64,000 nucleotides of DNA from Gordonibacter pamelaeae. GTDB taxonomy: Bacteria; Actinomycetota; Coriobacteriia; Coriobacteriales; Eggerthellaceae. A model generated the notes under the pieces. It was not told where the DNA came from. It saw nothing but the letters and a program-made list of their open reading frames with translations, and made no database searches. The DNA is taken from NCBI RefSeq assembly GCF_042665095.1, contig NZ_JBHTBV010000011.1; one strand, given 5' to 3'. Positions within the stretch are counted from its first letter, which is position 1, and each line of letters begins with the position of its first letter. The position numbers and the translations under genes were made by a program. This document shows, piece after piece, positions 28,169-37,654 of this stretch.

Positions 28169-29886
28169 CCCGTCCTTCGGGCGCGGTTTCCGCGCTCGCG
28201 GCGCCTGCGCGCATGGGATCCGCCCATGAATCCCACCGAGAAGAGCAGCGGCGCCCCGTAGTACAGGGGAATGGCATACCAATACAGCACCATGGGTCCT
28301 ATCAAGACCGAGAGTAGAACCCCGAGGGGAACGGCAAACACGGCAACGGCGTTCGCGTTTCGCCTGCGCAGCGCATAGGCCAAGCCCACGAGCGGCAGCC
28401 ATGTGCACCAGGGGCCGAATCCGATCAGCAGGGGCGTTTCGTATTGAACCGTAGCCCACCGCTCAACATAGTAGCGCCCGGCGTCCAGCGCCGCCGGCTT
28501 CTGGGCCTTGAGGGGCGAGAGGAACTCCTCGGCTTCCTCGATTCCCCCGGGGAAGTACTTGCTCCAGATATACATATGGCTTTCGTCGAACACGTCGAGC
28601 TTCAGGTTGTAGCCGAAGGCGATTTTCCAGAACGGGCTCACCCAGCCAAACGTATGATTGACCAGCGCCTCGAAATAGACGTTGGGATATTGCATCCCGA
28701 GCTTTGCCCATGCGGCCAAGAAAGCGTTGCGATCATCTGTATCGGTGTAGTCTCTGATGGAAAAACCAACGTCATCGCCCCGACGGGGATTGTACAGCAC
28801 CGCCGCCTTTTCGCAGTCGATGAGCCTGGAAAGCTGCGAATAGCTCTCCTCGTCAACGGGCTGGCCGCTGGCGAGGAGACGCCCGACCTGCTGGAGGGGG
28901 AGGATGAGGAAGGAGCTCGCAGCGGAAGGCACGCTCGATTCTTGAGGGACGTCGTTTTTCATGGCGTACGGCAGAAAGACGTCGGTCAGTCCATACGACG
29001 CAACGACGATGGTCAGAAAGACGAGAGCGCGCTTCTTCCTGCACGCTTTGAAGGAGACGAGGAAGACGAGAAAGGCTATGAGCGCGATGTAGAGCATGGT
29101 TCGCTTGCTTGCGATAAGGACGATGGACGTCGCGATGAAGGCAAGGACGAACCATCGGCTGCCCAAAGCCCGCCCCCTTGTGCGGCAGAGCTCGGCGCAC
29201 AATACGAGAAACACGACATAAACCCATCCGTTCAGGCTGTCCTTCGACATGCTGATCGCCGCCAAAGGAAAGATAATGATAAGCGACAGCGCGGCAAGGC
29301 TGAGGTAGATCACGGGGCGGGGAACCCGCAGACGGTGAAGGTAGCAGACCATGAGGGAGAAGCTTGCAGCGGTGCAAAGCGACTGAAACACCCCGTAGAG
29401 GTAGAGGCCCCAGCTCCGCTGTCCGAGCAGATCGCCCAGCTGCCAAAACAGGCCGAACAGCCACGTATCGAACAGGGGATTGCCTCCGGAGTAGGGCTCG
29501 ACCCCGTACACTTGGAACATCTGCCGTATCGAGTCGTCTCTCATGGTTCCGGGGAAATTCGTGACGATCCAAGGAAGCCAACAGACGAAGATGATGCAGA
29601 AGTAGACGAAGAACCGCTTTCGAAGGATAACGCGGAAGGGCGGCTCCTTTTCCGAAGGGCTGCTTTGCGAATCGAACCACGAGAAGAGGAGCGCGAGCGC
29701 AAGGTATCCGACGAGGGCGATCACGACAAGCGATGCGAGGGCGATCGCGATGGACCGCGGATCCTGGATAAGCGGCGCGAAGGAATCGGCGGTTTGGAAG
29801 GCATAGCTCACAACCGTGAAGACGGCGATCAGGCAGGCGGATGCGAAAGCGAAAGGATCGAAGGTCAGTTTTTTGGCAAGATGCAT
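28117..29886 (-). CDS. Large polytopic membrane protein, DUF6020/GT-C-like
   Basis: About 589 residues and a dozen membrane helices. Like the protein at 5201 it has an early acidic loop (NFPGTMRDDSIRQMF) and a loop motif NPLFDTWLFGLFW, plus a long extracytoplasmic segment before the last helices. This fits a GT-C-type transferase that uses a lipid-phosphate sugar outside the membrane, but no family member of known function is recognised. ATG 29886 is preferred (AAAGGGGA upstream); the frame can be extended to a TTG at 29934. The C-terminal 17 codons overlap the convergent GlfT2-like gene. Confidence 0.7.
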   Translation of the reverse strand: MHLAKKLTFDPFAFASACLIAVFTVVSYAFQTADSFAPLIQDPRSIAIALASLVVIALVGYLALALLFSWFDSQSSPSEKEPPFRVILRKRFFVYFCIIFVCWLPWIVTNFPGTMRDDSIRQMFQVYGVEPYSGGNPLFDTWLFGLFWQLGDLLGQRSWGLYLYGVFQSLCTAASFSLMVCYLHRLRVPRPVIYLSLAALSLIIIFPLAAISMSKDSLNGWVYVVFLVLCAELCRTRGRALGSRWFVLAFIATSIVLIASKRTMLYIALIAFLVFLVSFKACRKKRALVFLTIVVASYGLTDVFLPYAMKNDVPQESSVPSAASSFLILPLQQVGRLLASGQPVDEESYSQLSRLIDCEKAAVLYNPRRGDDVGFSIRDYTDTDDRNAFLAAWAKLGMQYPNVYFEALVNHTFGWVSPFWKIAFGYNLKLDVFDESHMYIWSKYFPGGIEEAEEFLSPLKAQKPAALDAGRYYVERWATVQYETPLLIGFGPWCTWLPLVGLAYALRRRNANAVAVFAVPLGVLLSVLIGPMVLYWYAIPLYYGAPLLFSVGFMGGSHARRRRERGNRARRTGYPASSPVVGQHSSNPR

Positions 29887-30037
29887 GTAATTCCGGTCCC
29901 CTTTATCATGAAAGCCATCCGGCCGCTTTCTCAATTAAGCGTATCTCCTTGGCAAAGCGACGGCTCGCAAGGCAACGCGTTCGTCCTATGATACGATATA
30001 AAAGGATCATACGCTATGCATACCGACCGACGCAGGG

Positions 30038-30889
30038 GTGAAAGTGCTATACGATGACGAGGTTTTACGAAGGCTCCAGCTGGTCGAGCTTTCGATTTTG
30101 GAAGACATCGACCGCATTTGCCGTGAATGCGGAATAACGTACTTTCTTGATTCGGGAACGCTGCTGGGCGCCGTAAGGCACGGGGGCTTTATTCCCTGGG
30201 ATGACGACATCGATATTGGCATGATGCGGTCGGACTACGATCGGTTCTTATCGGTTGCCGCCGAAGCCCTGGGTGATAGATATGTCGTTTCCAGCTGCGA
30301 GCTGCGTAAAGACCATGCTGCGATGTTTGCGAAAGTGTGGCTGCGCGACACGATATTCAGCACGAACGAGACGGTCGAAGCGGGTGTCCCTCAGGGCATT
30401 TTCGTGGATGTCTTCCCGTACGACGCAGTGTGCGCCGATCCTGCCAGCGCATCCAGGCAGGCTAAGAGATGCCGCATGTGGCAAAGCGTTTCGTATCTTT
30501 ACCATGCCAAGACGGTGATCGTTCCCCATGGTGGTATCCTCGGTCGGTGCGAAAGAGTCGGTTGCTGCGCCGCCCACGCCTTTGCAAGGCGGCTATTCAC
30601 CCATGATGACATCCGTTTGAAGTTCGACAAGTGGGCGCTGATGGGCGCGGATGATGAGAGTTCTCGCGCCATGGCCTTTGCCTATCCGATTGCAGAGGGT
30701 TTTCCACACGAGGTTCTCATTCCGCCGAAATACGTGTCATTCGAGGGGCGCATGTTCCCGGGACCCGCCGATGCGGAAAGATACCTGGAGATCATGTTCG
30801 GGGATTGGCGAAAGCTTCCTCCCGTCGAGAAGAGGAAGAACCACGCCCCTCTTGAGCTTGATTTTGGAAGCGCCGTCGACGTACGGTGA
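30038..30889 (+). CDS. LicD family phosphotransferase
   Basis: A 283-residue LicD protein, probably adding phosphocholine or another phospho-substituent from a CDP-activated donor to a glycan. The nucleotidyltransferase-like signature is clear: YFLDSGTLLGAVRHGGFIPWDDDIDIGM, then DVFPYDA, KYVSFEGRMFPGP and the C-terminal FGDWRKLPP. The start is GTG 30038, with a weak AGGGG site; promoter-like TATAAA lies near 29996. It faces away from the membrane protein gene and has a paralogue at 33308. Phosphocholine is inferred from the kinase/cytidylyltransferase at 34385, not from this sequence itself. Confidence 0.85.
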   Translation: MKVLYDDEVLRRLQLVELSILEDIDRICRECGITYFLDSGTLLGAVRHGGFIPWDDDIDIGMMRSDYDRFLSVAAEALGDRYVVSSCELRKDHAAMFAKVWLRDTIFSTNETVEAGVPQGIFVDVFPYDAVCADPASASRQAKRCRMWQSVSYLYHAKTVIVPHGGILGRCERVGCCAAHAFARRLFTHDDIRLKFDKWALMGADDESSRAMAFAYPIAEGFPHEVLIPPKYVSFEGRMFPGPADAERYLEIMFGDWRKLPPVEKRKNHAPLELDFGSAVDVR

Positions 30890-30928
30890 AGTTGCCTTAT
30901 GGAGGGCGATCCTCGACGCTGCCGACGG

Positions 30929-32191
30929 CTAGGCGGATTTCTTTCTAAAGAGGCTCGCAATGAAGGCGACCATGATAGCTGCTCCGACAGAGTAGGCGGC
31001 GATGCTCGTGAAGCTCACGCCGTTCATATCCCAAGTAGCAACGAAAAAATAGGATGCGGGAATGGCGATTGCCGCCGCGACGATATTCCCTGCGAAGCTG
31101 CCCTTGAAGCAACGCAGGACAACCAGCAGATCGTTGAGGAACCAGACGAACGCCGAGATGATGGTGCTTGCGATGATCGGTAGAAGCAGATAGGTGTAAG
31201 GGGCGATCGTCGGCCCGAAAATAAGACCGAGCAGCCATGCGCCAAATACCTCGAAGCCGATGGCGCAGACGATGCCGATTGCGGCAATCCCGAGGGCCAC
31301 TTTCCCGATTAGGGAAAGAAGCTCCCTCTTCTCGCCCTTTGCAAAATGCTCGGCTATGATGCTCAAGAGTGGATTGTAGAGGTAGCTCGCCCCCATCTGG
31401 ATGATGGCGATGGGCGCTGCAACTGAGGCGTAAATGCCGAGCATGGACTCTCCATCCATGAGTGCCAAGACCTGTCGCGGGATAGACGGAACCGTCCCGC
31501 AGGCAACGGCGGCAATGACGATGGGGAAGCAGTAGACGAGAAGATGCGTCGCCTTCTTTCGGCTTATGCCGAGTTTCACGCGCTCAAAACGCCTTGAGCG
31601 AGGATAGTCATAGCAGATGCCAACTGTGACGGTCGAGACGGCCATGGCTGCGAGAGCGCATTCGAGGCTTTTCGTCGATGCGAATATGGCACAGAAGGCG
31701 ACAAGCGAGAGCGCCCCTTGAAGGATCAGCGACTTGCCGATGTAATCCATGCGTTTATGGATTTGATCGACGCCGTGCAGGACGTCGATCAGGAGGGCTA
31801 CGATTTTGAAGACGGCATAAAGAAAAATGGCGGCAAGCGACTGGGGGTTGCAGGTTGCAACGGCGTAGGCCATGCAGCAGGCCAGTGCGATCAGGGAGGT
31901 GATAATGCGGAGGGAGAAGTACTCCCCGGCGGTGTTCTCTCGTTTGATGTCGGAAACCTGGTAGGTGTACATGCGATACAGGGCCAGCGGCGCGAAGATG
32001 TTGTACACGGACATGGCGAGAGAAAGAGCGCCTGCCGCCTCGTATCCGTTCGAAAGTCGGACAACGAGAATGGTGATAAGCCATTGGCATGCAAGGTAAG
32101 TTATGGAGCCGAAGGAGTTCCATGCCATGTTCTTTCCGATGGAAAGCTCCTTGCCTTCCGGTTCAGCATGCTTATGCGAGCAATTGCCCAT
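30929..32191 (-). CDS. Wzx/TacF-like lipid-linked polymer flippase
   Basis: A 420-residue MATE/MOP-type membrane protein with about 12 helices (IGKNMAWNSFGSITYLACQWLITILVVRLS at the N terminus is the typical Wzx opening). It would flip an undecaprenyl-diphosphate-linked unit to the outside. Its place between two LicD genes and near the LicC-LicA-like gene recalls TacF, the flippase of choline-bearing teichoic acid precursors in pneumococcus; this parallel is inference. The start is set at ATG 32191; a TTG three codons upstream is possible. Confidence 0.8.
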   Translation of the reverse strand: MGNCSHKHAEPEGKELSIGKNMAWNSFGSITYLACQWLITILVVRLSNGYEAAGALSLAMSVYNIFAPLALYRMYTYQVSDIKRENTAGEYFSLRIITSLIALACCMAYAVATCNPQSLAAIFLYAVFKIVALLIDVLHGVDQIHKRMDYIGKSLILQGALSLVAFCAIFASTKSLECALAAMAVSTVTVGICYDYPRSRRFERVKLGISRKKATHLLVYCFPIVIAAVACGTVPSIPRQVLALMDGESMLGIYASVAAPIAIIQMGASYLYNPLLSIIAEHFAKGEKRELLSLIGKVALGIAAIGIVCAIGFEVFGAWLLGLIFGPTIAPYTYLLLPIIASTIISAFVWFLNDLLVVLRCFKGSFAGNIVAAAIAIPASYFFVATWDMNGVSFTSIAAYSVGAAIMVAFIASLFRKKSA

Positions 32192-32311
32192 GTTAGGCAA
32201 CGCCTTTAAGAGGGGCGCGTCCGGCTAGGGATTCTTCTGCGTTAGGCGAGAGGGGCGGCATGGTGTCGCCAATGCAAATTGTCTTCATATGTTTTCCGTC
32301 GATTCGTCCTC

Positions 32312-33184
32312 TTACCTAAACATCGTCTTGCATAGAAGCCACGCGGGGGGGCAAGCAAGGTATGCGAGAGCCTTGCTGGGAGCATCCTCAATACCCGCCT
32401 TTGTTGTTTTTGCAAGCATATGCCCGACCATGTAGAGAATAGTGCTTTGGTATTTCAGGAGAATCCTGTCAGCGTATCCGATGTAGAGACGCTTCAGCGT
32501 GTGATAGCCTATCGGATTCTCTTTAGTTAGCTTTGGAAAATTCTTGCTGTAGCCGTCGGGCAGGTACTCGGCAACCACGAGTATCTTGTTGAGGGTTGCC
32601 AAAGCGTACTGCTGGTCTATCTGATGGTAAACGTAGGTCTCGGCGATGAATTTTTCGCCTTCGGCCACTTTGAAGGGGAAACTCCGCAATATGTCCGTGC
32701 GATAGATATGAGCGGAATCCCCTTTGTACTTGAATCTGTAGTATAGATCCCACATGGTGGTGGTCTCGACTCCGTCGGGCATCCAGGTGCCGAGCGGCTC
32801 GCTGCTCGTTTTTCCGTAGACGCCGATTATTCCTGCGATACGAGGGTTCTCGCGGACTTCGAGCCAGCGAGCCCAGACTTCGTTCAGCGCATGCGGCGTC
32901 AGTTCGTCATCAGAGTCGACGCAGAAGAACAATTCGCTATCGCAATGCTCGACTCCGGTGTTATGGGCACGTGCCTTCCCCCCATTGTCCTGCCTGATGT
33001 AATGAATGGGGAAGGGGCTACTTTTTTTGAAGCCTTGGACGAGTGCTTCGGTATCGTCGCTTGAGCCGTCGTCGACGATAAGCCAGCAGAAATTATCGCA
33101 CTCCTGGTGCTTTAGGCTCTCAAAGAGGCCGGGCAGCCTGTATGCGCGATTGTACGTAGGGGTGAATATGCAGATATCATTCAT
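32312..33184 (-). CDS. Glycosyltransferase family 2
   Basis: A 290-residue GT2: ICIFTPTYNRAYRLPGLFESL, LIVDDGSSDDTEALV, DNGGKARAHNTGV, FFCVDSDDELTP (DXD-like). The C-terminal helical part (AEGEKFIAETYVYHQI; LYIGYADRI) follows the pattern of family members in capsule loci. Substrate unknown. It lies between the flippase and the second licD gene on the same strand and may be co-transcribed with both. Confidence 0.85.
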   Translation of the reverse strand: MNDICIFTPTYNRAYRLPGLFESLKHQECDNFCWLIVDDGSSDDTEALVQGFKKSSPFPIHYIRQDNGGKARAHNTGVEHCDSELFFCVDSDDELTPHALNEVWARWLEVRENPRIAGIIGVYGKTSSEPLGTWMPDGVETTTMWDLYYRFKYKGDSAHIYRTDILRSFPFKVAEGEKFIAETYVYHQIDQQYALATLNKILVVAEYLPDGYSKNFPKLTKENPIGYHTLKRLYIGYADRILLKYQSTILYMVGHMLAKTTKAGIEDAPSKALAYLACPPAWLLCKTMFR

Positions 33185-33307
33185 TGTCCCTATGATACCG
33201 CAGCGGGTGCGGCTTCGACGGTGTTATCGTCGAATATCACATATTGCCGATTCGGCCGCTAAGAGGAAGTTGGATGCGCGGTATCGTGCCGTCGAGACGA
33301 GGAAGGC

Positions 33308-34102
33308 TCAATCGGCGATCCAGGTGGCATGGATGGCGTGGGGCTTACGCTCGTTTTCCGGCGGCGGCGTGCGGAAATCGTCGAATATGCGCGTGAGGCA
33401 TTCCTCGTAGAGCGTCGGCGCGTAGAGGCGGTGCCCTTCGAAGTCGAGAAGCGCTCTTTCGAGTATCGGATACGGCATTCGCTCGCGTTTGCCGTATCCC
33501 CAGACCACAGCGCCGACATCGTGACGCGGATCGATGGACGTCTCCGATGCGATCGCATCGAGGCGGGCTGCGACGCGGTAGATGTCGGACGATGCGAGGA
33601 TCGGGGTGAGCAGCCGCTTTGCCATGCAGCGAAAAGGGGTGGTGCCGGTCGTGGTGTCACCAACGGTGAAGTCGTATTTTCTCATGGCCTTCCGATTTTC
33701 CTTGAACGGCCGATCGTCTTCTGGTAGGCCGTCCATGGGAAAGATGTCGATCCAAACGCCGGTTTTGTAACGGGGGTCAACGAAGTCTTCCACCACCTCC
33801 GTTCGCGTATCGACTAATTTGATGAAGGGGTAGATCGACGAGCGATCGCGATACGATATGAGCTTGATGGTTTCAAAAGAACTATCGCAGGGAAATGACC
33901 TGAAGAACGCTTCGTAATCATCTCGCGGCATGACGACGTCGATGTCGTCATCCCAGGGAATGAAGCCTTGATGCCGGACGGCGCCAAGGAGCGTTCCGTA
34001 GTAGAGCATATAGCTCAAGCCCTTTTGCTCGCAGTAATCGTGGAACGCCAGAAGTATATCCAGCTCAATGCTCTTCAATTCGTCAAGCTCGATAGGGTGC
34101 AT
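33308..34102 (-). CDS. LicD family phosphotransferase
   Basis: A 264-residue paralogue of the protein at 30038, with LSYMLYYGTLLGAVRHQGFI, PWDDDIDVVMPRDDY, WIDIFPMDGLP, RLYAPTLYEECL and the closing IFDDFRTPPPENERK. The ATG at 34102 has GAGGGAG upstream. Two LicD proteins in one locus usually mean two attachment sites for the same substituent, as in pneumococcal LicD1/LicD2. It is divergent from the LicC-LicA-like gene at 34385, sharing a 280-base intergenic region in which no operator was recognised. Confidence 0.85.
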   Translation of the reverse strand: MHPIELDELKSIELDILLAFHDYCEQKGLSYMLYYGTLLGAVRHQGFIPWDDDIDVVMPRDDYEAFFRSFPCDSSFETIKLISYRDRSSIYPFIKLVDTRTEVVEDFVDPRYKTGVWIDIFPMDGLPEDDRPFKENRKAMRKYDFTVGDTTTGTTPFRCMAKRLLTPILASSDIYRVAARLDAIASETSIDPRHDVGAVVWGYGKRERMPYPILERALLDFEGHRLYAPTLYEECLTRIFDDFRTPPPENERKPHAIHATWIAD

Positions 34103-34384
34103 GTGTCTCCCTCGTTTTCGGTGTGTGCCCGCATGGTATCCCAAGTGCCTGCATCTGCCAAGTTGGGAAGTCGTAGGGCGCTGACCCGCGCGCTTGAAAA
34201 GCAGGGACGGTCTCGCCGGGGAATCCCGGTCGGATCGCTGCATCATGCATTTGCTTGCGGCTGCTATCGTGTTCATTTTTTACAGTTTCTTTACAAAATT
34301 GAACAAGCAGCGTATAAAGAATCGCAGGTTTGCGGGAAACGTCTTTGCATGGCGGCATGTCGATCACCGACGAACGAGGGATGT

Positions 34385-36172
34385 ATGCTTTCGAGAAACC
34401 AATTCAACGTGCTCCGCTCTCTTCTGAAGAAGAGTGGATCGACGCAGCGGGATATCGCTGCGTCGTGCGGTCTTTCTTTGGGAACCGTGAGCACGGTTAT
34501 CGCTAGCTTGAAAGAGCTCGGCTGCTTGAATGCCGACGGCTCGGAGGTGACGGAAGAGGGGCTTCGCAGCCTGAAGCCCTATCAAGTCGATAATGCCGTG
34601 ATCATGGCCGCCGGGTTCGCGTCTCGGTGCGCGCCCTTGTCTTACGAGCGGCCGAAAGGGCTTTTCCGGGTCCGGGGCGAGGTGCTCATCGAGCGGCAGA
34701 TACGCCAACTGCAGGAAGCCGGCATAGAGGAAATCCATGTGGTCGTCGGCTATATGAAAGAGCTGTTCTTCTATCTTGAAGACAAATTCGGTGTGCATAT
34801 CACCGTGAATGACGACTATTTCCGACGCAATAACACGTCCTCGCTGTATGCGGCGCGATACTTCCTGCGCAATTCCTATATCTGCTCCTCGGACAATTAC
34901 TTTACCGTGAACCCGTTTGACCGATTCGTATACGAGACTTATTTCGCTTGCACGTATTCCGATGGTCCTACCGACGAATGGTGCGTCGAGACCGGCTCCC
35001 GCAACCGCATAGTCGGATACGGCGTGGGCGGCGCCGATGCCTGGTACCAGATAGGGGAGTTCTACTGGACCAAAGATTTCTCGCGCCGCTACATGGATCT
35101 GCTGGAGGAGGAGTACGATGACCCCGAGGTGGCGGATATGCTCCTCGATGCGTTCTTCGCCCGCCATATCGATGAGCTGCCCGCCTACGTGAAGCGCTAC
35201 GAGCAGGGCGATATCCTCGAATTCGACACCATCGACGAGATCAAGCGTTTCGATGACAAGTTCGTCGACAATATGGACTCGTGCATCATCGACAACATCT
35301 GCGCTTCGCTCGATTGCTCCGAAGGCGACATCGACGGTTTCGAGCAGATCAAGCGTGGGAACACAAATGTCATCTTCTCGTTTTACTGCAAAAGGAAGAA
35401 GTACGTCTATCGCCATCCGGGAAAGGGAAGCGAGCAGATCATCGACCGCTATAACGAGGCGTTCGCGCAGCGCAAGGCGGACGACCTGGGCATCGACGGC
35501 ACGACCGTGGCCATCAACCCCGTCGAAGGGTGGAAGATCTCGCGCTACGTGGAGGGCTGCTACGATTTCCAGTACCATAACGAAGCCGATGCCTTGCGGG
35601 CGTTCGACCTGATGCATCGCTTGCATGCGGCGAAGGTGCAATGCGGATGGCAGTTCGACATCGCTGCGAACTGCGCGCTCTTTCGCCGCTTGGCCGAGGA
35701 GCGCGGGCAGCGCAGCCCATTCCGGATCGACGAGCTGCGCGCCGACGTCGAGCGCGTGTACCATTTCGTGGAATCCGACGGCGTGGAGAAGGTGCTCTGC
35801 CACAATGATATGTGCGACAGCAACATCATCGTCTCCGCCGACGCGGTCTGCGCTATAGACTGGGAATACGCCGGCATGGCCGATCCTGCTTATGATGTAT
35901 GCTCGTTCATCGTGGGCGGCGACCACACGCACGAGCAGGTGCTCCATCTGCTTGAGCTGTACTTCGGACGAAGCTTGACTCCGGCGGAGCTGCGTCATAT
36001 GTACGGCTCCATCGCCGTGGTGAGCTATCATTGGCTGCTGTGGGGCATTTATCGCCAGAGCGTCGGGCATGATGCGGGAAGCCTTCTCTACTATTGGTAC
36101 CGCTATGCTGCCGATTATTCCAAGCGTGCGCTTGCCCTTTACGCTCCTGCCGGCCGTCTCGCAATCATCTAG
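34385..36172 (+). CDS. wHTH - choline-phosphate cytidylyltransferase (LicC-like) - choline/ethanolamine kinase (LicA-like) fusion
   Basis: A 595-residue three-domain protein. Residues 1-65 are a winged helix-turn-helix (STQRDIAASCGLSLGTVSTV). Residues about 70-300 are a sugar-phosphate-like nucleotidyltransferase: AVIMAAGFASRCAPLSYERPK, EVLIERQIRQLQEAGI, SSDNYFTVNPF. Residues about 310-595 are an APH-fold kinase with CHNDMCDSNII (HXDXXXXN loop) and CAIDWEYAGMADPAYD (metal-binding DXE/D). Together they would phosphorylate choline or ethanolamine and activate it as the CDP form for LicD. The start has GAGGG four bases upstream. It is followed after ten bases by a permease that may import the substrate. 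The wHTH may let the enzyme sense or regulate, which is untested. Confidence 0.85.
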   Translation: MLSRNQFNVLRSLLKKSGSTQRDIAASCGLSLGTVSTVIASLKELGCLNADGSEVTEEGLRSLKPYQVDNAVIMAAGFASRCAPLSYERPKGLFRVRGEVLIERQIRQLQEAGIEEIHVVVGYMKELFFYLEDKFGVHITVNDDYFRRNNTSSLYAARYFLRNSYICSSDNYFTVNPFDRFVYETYFACTYSDGPTDEWCVETGSRNRIVGYGVGGADAWYQIGEFYWTKDFSRRYMDLLEEEYDDPEVADMLLDAFFARHIDELPAYVKRYEQGDILEFDTIDEIKRFDDKFVDNMDSCIIDNICASLDCSEGDIDGFEQIKRGNTNVIFSFYCKRKKYVYRHPGKGSEQIIDRYNEAFAQRKADDLGIDGTTVAINPVEGWKISRYVEGCYDFQYHNEADALRAFDLMHRLHAAKVQCGWQFDIAANCALFRRLAEERGQRSPFRIDELRADVERVYHFVESDGVEKVLCHNDMCDSNIIVSADAVCAIDWEYAGMADPAYDVCSFIVGGDHTHEQVLHLLELYFGRSLTPAELRHMYGSIAVVSYHWLLWGIYRQSVGHDAGSLLYYWYRYAADYSKRALALYAPAGRLAII

Positions 36173-36182
36173 GGGTTCGAAC

Positions 36183-37643
36183 ATGGCTGAAACCAAACTG
36201 AAGAGGACCCTGGGGTTCGCACCTGCTTTCGGGGCCGCCGTCGGGCTCGTGGTGTCCGGAACCGCCATGTTCTCGGTCGGAAACCTGGCGGGAACGACGG
36301 GTTACGCAACGTTCGTCGTCGCAGCCATCGCGCTTGTGCCGATGATGGCCGCCGCTTTCGCGTTCGGAGAGCTCTCCGCGATGCTTCCGGGGGGCGGCAT
36401 GATCTCGGACTACACCTTGCCCGCGCTCGGAAGGTTCTGGGCGATGTTCGCCTTGCTCTCGGGCTACGTGCTGCTCATAGCCTGCGACGGCGGAACGCAG
36501 ATCATGATGGGCGGCGCTTCGGTCGAATCCATCACGGGAATACCCCAGATCGTCGTGGCGCTGATTCTGTTCGCCGTCGTCGTCATCATCAACATCGTCG
36601 GGGTGAGCGTGTACGGCGCAGTCGAGTCGTGGATCACCGTCTCGATGGTCATCGTGTTCGCTCTGCTCGGGATCATGGGCTTCTTCAACGTCGGCGAGCT
36701 GTTCGGTGCCGTGCCGATTGGCGCCGACCAGCCTCTTCTTCCCGAAGGGGGATGGGGGACGGTGCTGGGCTCGGTCGGCGCGGCCATCTGGTTCTTCATC
36801 GGATTCGAGTTCGCCTGCCCTATGGCCGAGGAGAATAAGAAACCCTATCGCAACATACCCTATGCTCTCATCTTCGGGCTTTTGACGATTTATGCCGTTG
36901 ATTCCGTGTTCGCTGCGGCGGCGACGCGCTATGCCGACGCGGCGCTCTTGGCGACCTCGGCCGTTCCGCAAATTGAGGCCGCACAGGGGATGCTGGGATC
37001 GGCTGGCGCTGTCGTCATGACGCTGCTCACCATCTTGGCGTCGTTCACCACGGCAAACGCCTATTGTGCCGCGCTGCCGCGCATGTTGTACGGCATGGCG
37101 CGCGAAGGGCTCATGCCCAGGGTCTTCCTCAAATTGAGCAAGCGCTTCCGCACGCCGGTGAACGGCATCGTGTTCACCGGTGCCCTTATGCTGGTCACGA
37201 TGGTCTACATCGGCGTGAACGGCACGAACGCGGAAACGGTGTCTTCCCTTATCTCGGTCGCCTGCATCACCTGGATGATCTCTTACGCCATCGCGATGAT
37301 CGACGTTCTGGTTCTGCGCAAGCGCTATCCCGACTACCCCCGGCTTTGGAAGGTGCCTGCGGCGAAGATAGTCCTTCCGATTGGCGTAGCGGGCGTGGTG
37401 TACGCTATCTGGACTTTGTCAGACTACTGGCTAGCGGCTGCCATTGCGATGGCGGTGGTCGCCATCTACGTCTTCGCGTGGATGAAGGTCAAGAGGATCG
37501 ATCCTCGCGACAAGGTGTCGCTAAGCCAGACGGCCACCGCCATTCGGGAGACTTCGGAATACCTGCCTGTCTGGGACGAGGCGGTTGAGGAGTGGCTCGT
37601 AGGCCAAGGCAAGCTCGCTCCGAAACCGTCCGTCGGCGCGTAG
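36183..37643 (+). CDS. APC superfamily permease (candidate choline/ethanolamine or amino acid importer)
   Basis: A 486-residue transporter with about 12 helices. It has the APC N-terminal pattern LGFAPAFGAAVGLVVSGTAMFSVG with a glycine-rich unwound helix 1, FAFGELSAMLPGGGMISDYTLPALG, and a conserved IWFFIGFEFACPMAEENKKPYRN. Family alone suggests amino acid or amine uptake. Because it starts ten bases after the kinase/cytidylyltransferase gene, import of the substrate of that enzyme (the role LicB has in Haemophilus) is the attractive inference. Confidence 0.8.
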   Translation: MAETKLKRTLGFAPAFGAAVGLVVSGTAMFSVGNLAGTTGYATFVVAAIALVPMMAAAFAFGELSAMLPGGGMISDYTLPALGRFWAMFALLSGYVLLIACDGGTQIMMGGASVESITGIPQIVVALILFAVVVIINIVGVSVYGAVESWITVSMVIVFALLGIMGFFNVGELFGAVPIGADQPLLPEGGWGTVLGSVGAAIWFFIGFEFACPMAEENKKPYRNIPYALIFGLLTIYAVDSVFAAAATRYADAALLATSAVPQIEAAQGMLGSAGAVVMTLLTILASFTTANAYCAALPRMLYGMAREGLMPRVFLKLSKRFRTPVNGIVFTGALMLVTMVYIGVNGTNAETVSSLISVACITWMISYAIAMIDVLVLRKRYPDYPRLWKVPAAKIVLPIGVAGVVYAIWTLSDYWLAAAIAMAVVAIYVFAWMKVKRIDPRDKVSLSQTATAIRETSEYLPVWDEAVEEWLVGQGKLAPKPSVGA

Positions 37644-37654
37644 GTGGGAAAGCG

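Noticed and set aside
26765..28459. 564-codon minus-strand open frame
   Set aside because: It is the antisense shadow of the GlfT2-like gene; low-complexity His/Arg/Ala composition and no family motifs.
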